Below are positions 9,795-21,199 of a stretch of DNA of 64,000 bases, one piece after another. The stretch is from Glycine soja (Eukaryota; Streptophyta; Magnoliopsida; Fabales; Fabaceae). The translations under genes were made by a program, and so were the position numbers. The stretch is taken from contig NC_041008.1 in the NCBI RefSeq assembly GCF_004193775.1, positions 10,559,731 through 10,623,730 of the forward strand, given 5' to 3'. Numbering within the stretch: position 1 is the first letter of the stretch; each line of letters starts with the position of its first letter. A model generated the notes under the pieces. That model saw only the letters and a list, made by a program, of their open reading frames with translations, searched no databases and was not told the origin of the DNA.

Positions 9795-10205
9795 TTTATT
9801 TCTTAATTTTTTTTAATTTAATTTTTAGTCCTTAAATCTTTTAATTAATCAATTTCTCTCAATTTTTTTATTATGATTTTTAGTCTCTAAATTTTCAAAC
9901 GACTAGTTAAGATTCTTAAACTTTTACAAAATTCAGTTTTTATCTTTTAAACAAAAATTTGAATTTATTATTTTTATTTATTTAATAAGATTTTAAAGAT
10001 TAAAAATTGAATTTTTTTTAAATTTTAGTGACTAAAAAATTTAATGAAAAAAGTTAAGACACCTAGACCTTGGCTAACCAAATAAAAATTTAGAAACTAA
10101 AAATCTTAATAAAAAAAAGTTAAGAAACTTTAATCAATCAAACAAAAATTAAAATACTAAAAATTAAATTTCAAAAAAAGCTAGAGATTAAAAAATTTAA
10201 TTAAC
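9795..10205. mobile_element. Foldback/MITE-like inverted repeat
   Basis: The left half (AATTTAATTTTTAGTCCTTA, TTTTTAGTCTCTAAATTTT) and the right half (AGAAACTAAAAATCTTAAT, ATACTAAAAATTAAATTT) are diverged reverse complements, with TTAATTAATC on the left against AATCAATCAAAC on the right. This is a long imperfect hairpin of about 400 bases, the same type as 11950-12380. There is no coding potential. Confidence 0.5.
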
Positions 10206-10273
10206 CCTAAAATCTAAACTAGTTTGAAAATTTGGGTATGACTTGGTCTAGGAAAATTTATTTTTTTTTTAAC

Positions 10274-10829
10274 AAATTACACTCTGTCTCTAAGATTAGC
10301 ACTTATTACAATTATATCTCTCATATAAAATTGTATTTCTTTTGCACCCCTTTAGGGTGAGAGTTACTAACCATGTTTGGTTTTATTTTAAATGACAAAA
10401 TTGTCCCTAAACTCTTGATCTTCTTTACTTCCGTTTGCTCAAGTTCAACGATGGCAATTTCTTTGGATCTCCACCCTCCACCCCCACTGCTGCACCCCTT
10501 CCACAGCCACCACCACCCTTTGCCGCCCTTACACCGTCCATGCCGCCAGATCTCACCACCACGCCACTTTGGGAGGTGCTGCAGTAGTTGCACAAAGATT
10601 TTATGCTGTTCTTGAAATTCTATACGAGCTTTCTTTCGTTCACCGTGTTTCAGTTATCATGTGTGCCCACGAAGAAGACAAGGGCAATTGTGTCTGATTT
10701 TTTCATCAATCACGCATGTGCACGTCACATGACCATTTTGGGTTTAACGGAAATAAGTATGTAACAAAATGGCAACAATAATGGATGTCATTGTAATAAG
10801 TGTTAAACACAGGGAGACAACTGTAATTT
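10274..10829. mobile_element. TIR element, 556 bp
   Basis: Ends read inward are AAATTACACTCTGTCTCTAA on the left and AAATTACAGTTGTCTCCCTG on the right. Both are followed at the same spacing by (A/T)(A/G)ACACTTATTACAAT or the near match AGCACTTATTACAAT. The TIR is about 55 bases. The interior includes a C-rich stretch (10471-10560) that makes short proline/histidine-rich frames without a domain. The corresponding place in unit B (about 20930-21070) is too short to hold it. It is probably a MITE or a small Mutator-type derivative. Confidence 0.65.
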
Positions 10830-11325
10830 GGTCTATTCTTTTTGCTGAAGAACCTGGTGTGTTTTTGTTTTTTGTATTGAAACTATTAGACAACTTAGAG
10901 GCCCAAAATTCATGAGGGTTGGGCTTTTTGTACGTGGGCCTTACTGGATTCATGATCCAAACCAGCCAGATGTACCAAATTCAATGTTACAAATTTCTGG
11001 TCCTCTATTCATTTTAATGATTGATAGTTACATTTTCAGCAAGCTACCCAAATTTGTTTGGGTGCATTTTAAAAGTCTTAAGGTCCCACGTTGGCACTTT
11101 GCAGAGTGGACCCCAAGAAAACATTTGTCAGAAGACATTTTCAGTACAAATGGTCATATGATTCAACTTAGTTAAAAAAAAAAATACTATTAGTATAAAA
11201 AGATATTTTTTTTTAATTCTTCAAAAGAAAAATTATGAATAATCTAAAGTTTAACTTAACCATCAGTAAAGTTTGATAAAGAATTATTAATATAATCAAT
11301 TATAATTAGATAATGAGTTAATTTG

Positions 11326-11544
11326 TTTAAACTTAATTTTTTAAAATATATATATATATTTAAAAAAATGTTTTTTAATAAATAGATATGATTTATTTCT
11401 TAAAATAATTAGAAAATTATTTATTTTATTTAAATAAGAAATTAAATAAGAAATTATTTATATTTTAAGTAAAATCAATTTAAAAAACATATTAGAAATA
11501 ATAAAATTTTATTTATTTTATTTAAAAAATAAATCTAAACAAAC
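11326..11544. mobile_element. Short MITE-like inverted repeat
   Basis: TTTGTTTAAACTTAATTTTTTAAA at the left matches the reverse complement of the right end, TTTAAAAAATAAATCTAAACAAA. About 220 bases, very AT-rich. A similar design (TTTGTTTAAGCTTAAAATAA at the left, AATTTAAATAAATTCACCC at the right) occurs at about 19556-19740. Confidence 0.45.
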
Positions 11545-11949
11545 TAGTCCAATAGTTTATTCACGTGTATGAAATTGGACGAAAGTGTACGTTGATAATT
11601 ATCTTTTTGGGAAACGTAGATTTTAGTGATACTTTTCTTTTTGGTCAATAACTTAGATTTTAGTTGAAATCAGTAGATCTGCAGCCCTTCCTATAAAGAT
11701 ATGCTCAAACCTTATCTGCAAAGTTAATTTAGTTTGGAATATCACACGCACTGCCTCACATCTGAGCATTACTATTTTCCTCTTTTCGGTTATTTTTCTC
11801 TTCCTCTTCTATTCTACTTAAATTTGTTTCTTTTTATTACCCCATCTTTTTTTAACTCTAGTTAATTTTTTGGTTCTTTGTTGCTCTGTCCACTTGGGAT
11901 CATTCCTTCTTAAAACCTGCTAAATTCTAAAGGTTTATTTTTTGTCTTG

Positions 11950-12380
11950 GAAGGATTTAATAAGATTAATTAAGTTTTTATTCCTTAAAATTTTTTGAAA
12001 TTTTATTTTTAATTAAATTTTTCTTTGATTGGCCAAGACTATTTAATTTTTTTCATTAAGATTTTTAGTTTATTTCACCTACTAAAGTCCCTCAATCTTT
12101 TTTTTTACTAAAGTTTAGTTCTTAAACTTTTGAAAAATTTTATTTTTAACTCTTCAAATCTCATTAAATAAATAAAAATAATGATTTAAACTTTTGATTA
12201 GGAACTAAAAATTAATATTTATAAAAGTTTAGAAACCTTGTTTAGTCAAACAAAAATTTAAGGACTACAAATTTTAATAAAAAAAAATTAAAAAATTTTG
12301 ACCAATCAAACAAAAATTTAAGAACTAAAAATTAAATTTTTTGAAACAATTAGGATTAAAAAGAATAACTTACTTAATCC
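11950..12380. mobile_element. Foldback/MITE-like inverted repeat
   Basis: The left arm includes GATTAATTAAGTTTTTATTC, AATTAAATTTTTCTTTGATTGGCCAAG. The right arm includes TTTTGACCAATCAAACAAAAATTTAAGAAC and AAGAATAACTTACTTAATCC, diverged reverse complements. The pairing of CTTTGATTGGCCAAG with TTGACCAATCAAAC is the clearest signal. It lies in the extra DNA of unit B. Confidence 0.5.
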
Positions 12381-13681
12381 TTTTAAATTCATCGAACACA
12401 AATAAATTCTTAAAGGCGTTACTCGTGAGTCGTGACACATCTCAAGCTATATCTTGCCAGCCCTAGTACTAACAATTCATGATCTTGACAAAAAAAAAAT
12501 AAAAAATCATGGTTTTGATGTAAACTTTATTTAAAAAAAAAAAAGAGAGAATGATGAATTCCTTCGGTGCTTCTACGCTAAAGATTAGTTTATTTTGTTA
12601 AAAAGAAAGTTTGTATTAGCAATTTCTCAAAAGATCTTTGGGAAAACAAAACAAATATTTTTTATTAAAAAAAAAAAACTGACTTAAGCATGCATTTAAA
12701 TTGCATAGTTTATAAGTAGATTGAGGCATGCATATTATCGAAAGTAGTTACAAACAATAGGTCTCTTTTGTTAATCAAACTTACTGATGATGTTTTCTGT
12801 AATTTACATCACACCATTTTATCCACTTTCTTCCATACTAAAAAAAATCGATTATCTATCTCTCTTTTCAAGTTAAAAGTGAAAATTGAAAAAAAAAATA
12901 TGCAGAAGTGTTTTTGGAATAAAAATAATATTTACCTAAATTTATTTAGATTTCGATTAAAGAGACGCTTTGTTTTAAATTTAAAAAGAATTAATTTTGA
13001 ATCATTAATCATAATTCAATATGTACTTATTAATTTTAACCATAAACTTTATTTTAAAATGTGTATAAACGAGACATTAGGTCTTAACCATAAATTTTAT
13101 GTTAAAAGTTATATAAACCACAAATATTGAATGATTAAGTATAATTAAATATGAGAAATTAAGTTTGTTGTTAAACCAAATGGACACAGTTTTACCATCA
13201 CTCGTTTCTGGAAGCACAAATCAAAACCTGGAACAATGACGTTTTAGGTAAAGTTGGTTTAAGTTTATCAGACTTAAAATTTATGAAAAGTTGGGTACTA
13301 TTATTCAAGGTTGAACAAAACAGCATCTTCTGCTAACCATTTGTTTCCATGTCCAGCAAATTAATGTCTTACATTATGTTAACACTTCACAACCTGAAAG
13401 GAAAAAAAAAAAGTTTTCCCATTCCCAGTTTCTTTACATCCCCGAATAGTTTCAAAAACACCTTTTACTTTCCTTTCAGGCTCAAGTTTTAACCTTTCCC
13501 TATCTCTCTTACATTTAACCACTCACCACTCACTACACAACTAATACAAGGGAAGGACTCACTGATTTTTCTTTTCTTTTTCTCAACCTGCACTTGACCA
13601 CACACTCAGCACCAGCTAGCATCCATGTGAACACCACACCCTTCCAATAGCAAAAACTCTCATCTTTCAATTGCATACTTT

Positions 13682-13765
13682 CTGTTGTGTAAAAAATTTA
13701 ACATAACAGCATTTCTGTTGCGTTAATTTTAATTTTTTTTAAAAAGAATTAACACAACAGAAATG
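13682..13765. repeat. Nested inverted repeats of a CTGTTGTGTTAATT motif
   Basis: Three alternating-orientation copies occur: CTGTTGTGTAAAAAATTTAA, its inverse ACATAACAG, then CTGTTGCGTTAATTTTAATT with inverse AATTAACACAACAG. The inner pair, starting CATTTCTGTTGCGTTAATT and ending AATTAACACAACAGAAATG, would make a strong hairpin with arms of about 20 bases. It could be a small MITE or a structured transcript; no known miRNA sequence is seen in the arms. Confidence 0.5.
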
Positions 13766-15176
13766 TGTTTCCATCGAAGAGATTTTAAAAAACAAAAACA
13801 AAAAAGTCGGGAGAGTAAGATTATAAGATGTGGAGTGTTTACAAGATGTTATTTTACTCCTCAGAAGTGCACATTATCTCAACTTACATGCTATAAATTA
13901 GCAAAGGAAACATATGACATTAGCATACATAACAATCACCAACTAGTAATGTGGAACATGTCAATACCATAAATGCCTATGTACAGCAACATGCAACTCC
14001 GGTAAAAGAGTCTACATACAGAATGTCACATTCCTCACTTGTCTACTCTATGCTGCATCATTTCATTCCCTTTCAACCCAGCCTTTTACTTGCCCTACTA
14101 TATTTTTTCTCACCTTCCTATTTGAGGAACCATGCCAACCTACAATTTCTCATTTTTTTCCTGGTTTACTAACAACCCAAAGTGAGACCATGTACCTCTA
14201 ACATTAAATTTCACATTTATATATTAGACTAATAATAATTACTATTCACTGCTTCATGTAACAGGACACAATTTTTTTCATACTTTTAGTTGGAACCAAC
14301 TCTACTATTCTAACTACTAGTCAAAGAGCATAAAACATGCATAAAAATGCTTTTAACTTACTAATACAAGCCATGATTTCCTTAAATTTTTATTTTTATT
14401 CAATAACCAGGGATGCATAAAAAATTCTACCACAATGACAATTGACAAGCATCTTACCTTCACTCAATGTTCAATAAACCTGCTTCTCTAAAAACTGAAC
14501 TGCATCTATAAATGATTCAGCAATCAAAATGTTGAACTAACAATGCTTGGAAGCAGAATACTGTTATTCATTCTAGAAAGAAAAACAGTAAAAGAGAAAA
14601 TATAATGAAAGAACACTAAATATTGCTTTTACCACTTCAAACCTGTCAATCAAATATAGATGAATCATTCACGCAATCAGACCATCTAGAAACACATTGC
14701 AACTTAATAGTGTGTGTGTATGTGGTGTTTTCAAGTACAACCCAGCTTTCACAGGTCATTAATAGGCATATTCTAATTAGGTATGGCTTTACACAACAGA
14801 GAACGGAGTATAATGCTAAACAACAGAACTCACATATTTAGTTGGAAGTAAAAAAGAAATGGATTAACATTCAAACCCTGGTAGTTTCATGAATGGATAA
14901 AATTTTACTTCTAAATATTAATAAAACAAGATGCCATCAGCTAGTTCCCTATCAGAACCAACCAATTAACCAAATGATTGAATTCCCAAGAACTAAATCC
15001 AAAGAAGTTAAGATACAACATAGGAAGAGTTAGAGAAGAACAGGAAATGTCTCGTGACTTCGAAAATTCTTGCACTACAAACAATCTAAAAAGCCTCAGT
15101 CTCAGGCCAAACACACAAATATATACATGATAAACAGGCTGAAAGGAACATGAAGCCAGTTGACGATAGAGTAGAC

Positions 15177-16028
15177 CTACCTAATAGTGACAAACTTGTT
15201 GGTGCCATGTTTTGCCCAATAAGTCCTCAAATCAATTGGATTAGAAAAGTTATAACCCTCAGCTGCGAGTTTCTCTAACACTTTCTTAAATGCTCCTATA
15301 CTCATTTTCCTTCCAGCTATCCTAGCACCACGCCGCTTCGTACTCATAGGCAAAGGATACACTGACATCCCTGTCGTGCAACATGCAGACTGCCAACCGC
15401 CAGAGCCCCATCTATAACACTGTTGGGGTGCTCCAGTGCATGAACAAACGGGAATCGGAATTCTAGAAATATCCATATCAATTCCATTTATTACAATTTC
15501 AGTAGTTTTCTTTGGAACCCTTGCACGTTGAACTGAGGGAGCATTCTCATCCTTTGGCGCACGAGGCCCCCTCTTGGGCTTCTTAGCCTTGGGAGATTTG
15601 GGCACCTTGGGGCCCTGTCTTTTCTTACGAGTGCCACCATTTGACTTCTCAACAACAGGTGCCTCTTCCACTGGCCTTTCTTCCTTTGGCAATTCCAGTG
15701 GTGGAATCATTTGAATTTGATGTGCTGAAGATGTCTCCGGAATACCACCATAGTTATGATTTGTAGGTATCATATTCATATATTTGTCTCTCTGACTAAT
15801 CCATGCATCCCTCATGTATTCCATAGGGTATGTAGCTTGGGGCATACCACCAATGTCTCTATGGTGAAATGCCCCATTAGTGCCAGATAAAACCGCGGCA
15901 TTGCACCCTCCAATTAAAGGTTTCTCCGGCATGGATGACATCAGTTGCAGCCCCAGGTGGCTCTTAAACGACGTAGCGGGTTCATAGTAACCCCAATTAC
16001 GTATGTTAAGACCATTATCACCATCCAT
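15177..16028 (-). CDS. BPC1/2-like: BPC/BBR class I GAGA-binding transcription factor, tandem copy B
   Basis: This 283-aa paralog of copy A is a nuclear GAGA-motif-binding regulator. Its domain order is the same: class I N-terminus with RNWGYYEPA, basic Lys/Pro linker at about 133-153, and pentacysteine DNA-binding domain at about 181-283 (C195, C197, C204, C216, C217; ending HGTNKFVTIR). It differs from copy A at about 17 residues plus one extra Gly in the linker (SNGGTRKKR against ANGTRKKR), mostly in the N-terminal half. Its DNA-binding motif keeps the family residues CTGAPQQCYRWG, so copy B is the more conserved of the two. Start is the ATG at 16028, chosen for the reasons given for copy A. 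Coding is one exon, with a 5'UTR intron at 16040-16534. It lies in the second unit of a tandem segmental duplication, same strand, about 12 kb from copy A. No disabling change is seen. Confidence 0.95.
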   Translation of the reverse strand: MDGDNGLNIRNWGYYEPATSFKSHLGLQLMSSMPEKPLIGGCNAAVLSGTNGAFHHRDIGGMPQATYPMEYMRDAWISQRDKYMNMIPTNHNYGGIPETSSAHQIQMIPPLELPKEERPVEEAPVVEKSNGGTRKKRQGPKVPKSPKAKKPKRGPRAPKDENAPSVQRARVPKKTTEIVINGIDMDISRIPIPVCSCTGAPQQCYRWGSGGWQSACCTTGMSVYPLPMSTKRRGARIAGRKMSIGAFKKVLEKLAAEGYNFSNPIDLRTYWAKHGTNKFVTIR

Positions 16029-16039
16029 CACAACACCAA

Positions 16040-16534
16040 CTGATGAAAATAATTAAAGGAGCACAATGTACACGATGTTAAATATCCTCACAAATTATCC
16101 AGGTCCACTGCATTCTCCTAACAAACCAACACAATTCAAAACACAATAATTAATATGCAAAATAGAAAGAAGAAACGAAACAGCAAAATGCAATTATCTG
16201 ACCCAAAAACTCACCTTTGCTTCAGCTCAAATAAAGTCAAACCAGAAAAGGGGATAAATTACCCAAATCCCACAAATGAACACATGCAAAACCTCATGCC
16301 CCAAAGATTTCAGCTTCTGGGTTTTGATCTAAGATCCACTATAGCATGAAAAAAAAGAGCAAAAAAATCAGATCTTTGAGCCAAAAACTAAACAGATCAA
16401 CAAAATCTAAGATTAAAATGAAAGTGTGAAAATGGGGGCGAAAAAAAAGAGATTTTGATGTGAACCCATGCCATGATTTGAAGAAAAAATACGAGGGTAA
16501 GAGAATGTTTGAGCAGAGCGAGAAGGGGCAGTAC
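16040..16534 (-). other. 5'UTR intron of BPC copy B
   Basis: Minus-strand donor CCCTAACAG|GTACTG (GT at 16534-16533) and acceptor TTTTCATCAG|TTGGTG (AG at 16041-16040), 495 bp. It aligns with the copy A leader intron along most of its length, which shows the duplication included non-coding DNA. Confidence 0.8.
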
Positions 16535-16612
16535 CTGTTAGGGTTCTTGGCGTCTACGAATGGAAAATGAAGAGAGCAAAGGAACAAAAATGAATGCACG
16601 CCATCTTAAAAT
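16535..16612 (-). other. 5'UTR leader exon of BPC copy B (upstream end approximate)
   Basis: Homologous to 4527-4605. The plus-strand phrase GCGTCTACGAATGGAAAATG and the sequence GCACGCCATCTTAA at the upstream end are shared with copy A. The transcription start is not determinable by eye. Confidence 0.5.
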
Positions 16613-16679
16613 CTAATCTCAATTCTCAACATTAAAAGAAAAAACAAAAAAAGCATTTATGAGATTCTAATATTAAAGT

Positions 16680-19600
16680 AATGTTTTAAATATTGTATTC
16701 AAATCGCTGAGACAAATGCTCAATCAGCATAGCATAAATAATTAGTATTTACTTAGTAGCACGACACTTTCATCTTCCGCTGCAAATTGCCCCGTTTTAA
16801 ATGTGTTTTGATTTGTTTTACATTTTAGTATACGATATGTTACAGACATTAGCATGATAAGTCAAATTTCCATTTTAATATAATAATAAATTACTGCATA
16901 ATATAATTGTAATATACAAGTCGTACATTGATAATAGATTAATGAAAATTAAAAACCTAGTTACTAATGAATTCTGGGTTGTAATTCTAGGGGTAATAAG
17001 AATATCTAGAGGATATGCTTGTTGTTGTAAGCATTAATTTTTTTTACGGAACCAGCAGTTAATTTTATATCTGTTTAAAACTCAATTGGAATTGTAAAAA
17101 GAAATAAATTAATGGGGATAAATATTTAATGAATGCTAACACTTATATACTAGTATTTGAGTATTTTAGTTTAGCTTGTTTCTGTTTATTTTTTCTGTAA
17201 ATAAAAGTAATAATAAATTTAAAATTCACAGTAAATAAATATTTTTCCATAAATTATATTGATTTAAATTGTGAGAAGAATAAGAATATTACTCTCTAAA
17301 TTTTATATTCCAATTTATAATATAAAAGAAGATAATATATAATATTTTAAAATATAATTAACTTTATTTAATTTATTTATAATAAATTTATGAATATTTT
17401 TGTAATTTTCTTCAATAATGCGTAAAATTTGCGAAAGAAATATTTTATGTATTTAATTTTAAAAGCTCTCTTAAGAATGTTGAAATATATTAGGAAAGAT
17501 GAACAAAACAAAAACATTGTTATTATGGTACGTACATTATCATCTTTAAATTTGGTATAAGATGAACAAACTTCAAGTTGCAAAAAGTTTCAAAGTAAAA
17601 TATCCAGAACCATCGTAAATTTTTTATTCGGTCAAAATTGAACTGGAAATGATCATTTGATTCTATTTTATTGTAATTTACTATTACATTTTATTTTATA
17701 AAGATTATTATTAGCACTTCATGTATCCGAAAATATTTTAGTCATTGATAGTGGCTACTGGCAACAGGCTGGGCCGGTGGAGTTCCCAAAGCACTAAGCA
17801 CAACACAATTACAGCATTGGGTTGGCTTGGAGCTGTCCAGTTAACCTCACATTTCACATTTAATACTTCTAACTTGACTAAATATAAAGTAAAAAAAAAA
17901 AGTGTTTAATACTTTGTTATCCATAAAATTCAAAGACAACTAAATATATATTAAAGATTTTAAATTATACTCCTTTTATAAAAGTCTCATATAGTCCAGA
18001 TACATGTATTATTTTTACTCAAATGATATGATACCATTATGAATATCGAATTTTTATTTTAAATATTTAATTTAATTGTATATTTAATATTTAAAGTCAA
18101 GCCTATTGATTAAATTGAAACAGTTTTGTATCATTTGATTCACATGTTTAATAGTAAACAATGATGTATTTATTATTATTTTAAATTAAATTTGATTAAT
18201 TAATTTAAAAATAATAGTGGATATATTTTTATCTTTCTTATTTTACAAATTTATTCATCTCAAAATAATTGATTAAATCCCAAATTTTTGAATACTCACC
18301 TTGCGCACACTTATATTACCCTACGAAAATTAATCATTAATCATTATATTTTACGGGACAATTTTACTAGCAAAACAAAATCTCAAGCTTTGGAAGAAAA
18401 GTAAAATATTTGTTGAGGGATAGCAACGGAGAATCTTTACAGCTACCTATAATACATTAGTTAAAGAAATAAAAATGGTTTTCTTATGGGAAAGTGTTAT
18501 AGATGAATTATTACCATAATTTCGAATGTATTTTTCAATAAAAATATTACTATTCATTATTTTTTCATTAATGTCGTTGAGATTTTCATTAGCAATATTT
18601 TTTTATATTTTAATATATTATTTGTAATAGATTATGAAAGTGTTACATGATTTATCGAAAGTTGTCACGTAAAAAAAATATAATATAGAATTACCAATTA
18701 TTCAATCAACCTTACTTGATGATAAATAACATAAGGATAAAAAAAGAAGTTTTATTTTTTTTGAGAAAAAAAAGAAGTTTAAATATTATAGGAATTACAA
18801 TAAAAATTTTGTTCGTGAACTAAAAAAAACAAACTATATTTACCGAGAGAAAGGAAGTTTACCCTGTGTTGGGTAGAAATGAAAGAAGATTTTGAAATTT
18901 AAATTGAAAAAAAAATATAAACTTTTTATTTTGTAAAGTTAATTTTTTTTTATATTTTCTTTCATTTCTCTTCATCTAAAAAAAAAAACATAATAATACG
19001 TATTTTTTTTTCAATTTTCTTTCCTCCTATTTTGATTCCCTCTAAACCTTGTGTTTAAAAAATCTAACTAGTACCCAAGCTACCGGAAATCTCGCCTCTT
19101 ATGTCACACTAGATTTGTTTCCTGTTAGTTTCGTTCTCTTATGATGTCAGAGATCATAATTTGCACTTTTCACTTTTTTTCATTTCTACTTTCATAAAAT
19201 CAAACACATAAAAAAAGGTCAACGCTTAACTTTTTATTTTAATTGATAGTAGTATAAAGCTATCGTTTATAGCGTGAAAGAATATTTGTTATGAAATATT
19301 TAATATATATTTATTGAATATTTTAACTAGCCGAAAATTTTTATAACTTTATATTTTAATATATATTAAATGTTGTATTCTTATTTTTAAACTGTTTCTT
19401 AATAATTCTGTCGGGTATTTTTTTTATTTTTAAATTTTTGAATAGTTTAATTGCTTTGGTATTTATATGCAATCCTAGCTCCAACCAACTTATGAGTGAT
19501 TTCTAAAAATATATATTTTTTATTTTCTTTCCATGACACCCAAATATTGGACTGATTTGTTTAAGCTTAAAATAATTTTAAAATAAGCGTTATTTAAAAA

Positions 19601-20640
19601 TGTTCTTTTAATAAGTAAATAGGATTTATTTACCATAATAAGCATAAATAACTTTTTTAAACATACTTAGAAAACACAAAATTTCTTATTTTATTACAAT
19701 AAGTATTTTTTTAGAAATAAATTTAAATAAATTCACCCATTAAATAGACAAGGAATGCTAAGATAGACACAGTACATTTCCTTTAACACACCTCCATAAA
19801 TAAGTAATAGGTTCAAAAAAATTAGTTGATGTAGACCAATAGGAGAAAATATGTGTAGGAAAGTGCGTATGAGAATAGGACCCTAACATTCCTCTTAAAT
19901 AAATTCGACATGCTTGATTGAATTGGTGGAAATAAAAGCCAAAACAAATAACGATATCCAATGTGCCTTTTACCATGTTACCTGTGGTTATTCATTGATA
20001 CTAAATGAGAGATGAGAAGTTCTTCAAAAAGGACTCAATTCTTTCCATCAAAATAATTTCACTTTTAATTAAAAATATAAAAAATTATTTTTTTTTAAAT
20101 AGTGTGAATTAGTGGTGTAATGTCTTGAACTTTTCCCCTCTGGTAGTTACTAAAACTAAGTATGATTTCATGCAGTTTCCGGGTCTAATGCGGGATAAAG
20201 AAGTGAACAATGGTTTAGGCAATTCTTTTGCATTTTTTGAGAGGATCAACCAATTGCTCAGGTGAAACTACATGAACTGATTTGATGAAAACAGACACAT
20301 AGAAACTAAAGTATTACTGACAAAAAAAATTTGTTACTAATACTTGTGTCACTAAAATTTTACTGATGATTTTTAAAAAATTACATGCAATTTTTTTTAT
20401 CATTATTGTTAAGTTTTTTTTATGCTCCTGAATAAGGTGACACCTCTATATCAATATGCTTTGAATGTTAATTACTGGCTACATGAAATGCATATGCTAC
20501 TGAAGCATAGCTTGCTGCTTATGCTATTCAATCCAATCCAAATGTAAAGCAAATTAAAGCAGCAATTCAAAAAGAAAATAACTCTGTGTGAACACTGTTG
20601 ATTCCATGGACACAAAGAATGGAAGCCACTCCACGCCCTC
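16680..20640. other. Gene-free AT-rich intergenic stretch within unit B
   Basis: No open frame with a recognised domain and no tRNA or rRNA was seen. Contents are AT-rich low complexity, the probable MITEs at 18858-19052 and 19556-19740, and an (AAT) microsatellite at 20648-20669 just beyond. Confidence 0.6.
18858..19052. mobile_element. Possible MITE
   Basis: CCCTGTGTTGGGTAGAAATG at the left faces a right end whose inverse reads AAACACAAGGTTTAGAGGGA. Inner parts GAAATGAAAGAAGA and TCTTTCATTTCTCTTCATC are also inverse-like. The arms are imperfect and the call is tentative. Confidence 0.35.
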
Positions 20641-21199
20641 TGATCTTTAATAATAATAATAATAATAATGCCATATTTATTTGGTGTATTTTATACTATA
20701 TACAGTACATATTTTTGTTATTCTTTGAAACATAAAACTGGCGTGTTGAATAAAGTTGTACAACTTATCACTACTATTTGCAGTATGGCTTTTAAATAAG
20801 ACAGTGACATAATAGATAACTTTATAAAATTACAGCAAGACAAATGGAGCCCGTGGCTCACGTTGTTGCTGCCTGATAAATATGATGCTTTTTAATTAAT
20901 TCAAAAGTTGAGTTCTGTATACAAATGTGAACTAGTTTGATGTTGTTTTCGGTCCTTAACTACTTTGGCAACTTGTGCTTCTCATTTCTCAAATGCGTAT
21001 ATGGCTTTGTGTAGGAACCTTAACAATTCTCTCTCTCTTTTTTATTTTATTTTATGGTATTTAAACTTCTAGTGGACTGACCAAGCCCATAATTTAATAA
21101 GGGCTAATTTTCTTGTACCTGATTCTTACCATTTTTTCATGATCCAAGCCAGCATATGCAATCAAATTTTCTGCCCCCTTTCACTTATCAAAAGAAAAA

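Larger units (their letters stand above)
345..10995. repeat. Tandem segmental duplication, unit A
   Basis: Unit A aligns in order with unit B (10996-21190). Anchors are: 364-400 with 11031-11063 (CATTTTCAGCA then TACCCAAATTTG); 585-665 with 12683-12762; 1583-1622 with 13888-13927; the 3'UTR/CDS/leader block 2630-4650 with 14600-16680; 9540-9715 with 20795-20875 (TAAATAAGACAGTG, ATAACTTTA, CTCAC.TTGTTG); and 10900-10990 with 21090-21170 (TTCATGATCCAA.CCAGC). Order and orientation are preserved, so this is head-to-tail duplication. The outer boundaries are estimates good to about 100 bases. Non-coding parts are clearly diverged, so the event is not recent. Confidence 0.8.
10996..21190. repeat. 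Tandem segmental duplication, unit B
   Basis: Second unit, in the same orientation as unit A. It lacks the elements at 1633-1825, 5699-6967, 7350-9238 and 10274-10829 found in unit A. Between its first two anchors (11063 and about 12550) it has about 1.4 kb of extra AT-rich sequence, including inverted-repeat elements at about 11326-11544 and 11950-12380. The right boundary is set where resemblance to 10900-10995 ends, and is approximate. Confidence 0.7.

Noticed and set aside
10373..10615. Proline/histidine-rich frames in both strands
   Set aside because: They arise from a C-rich core inside a TIR element; no domain and no start context.
12768..13130. 120-codon plus-strand frame
   Set aside because: The product is Lys/Asn/Phe/Ile-rich as expected of random AT-rich sequence, with no domain.
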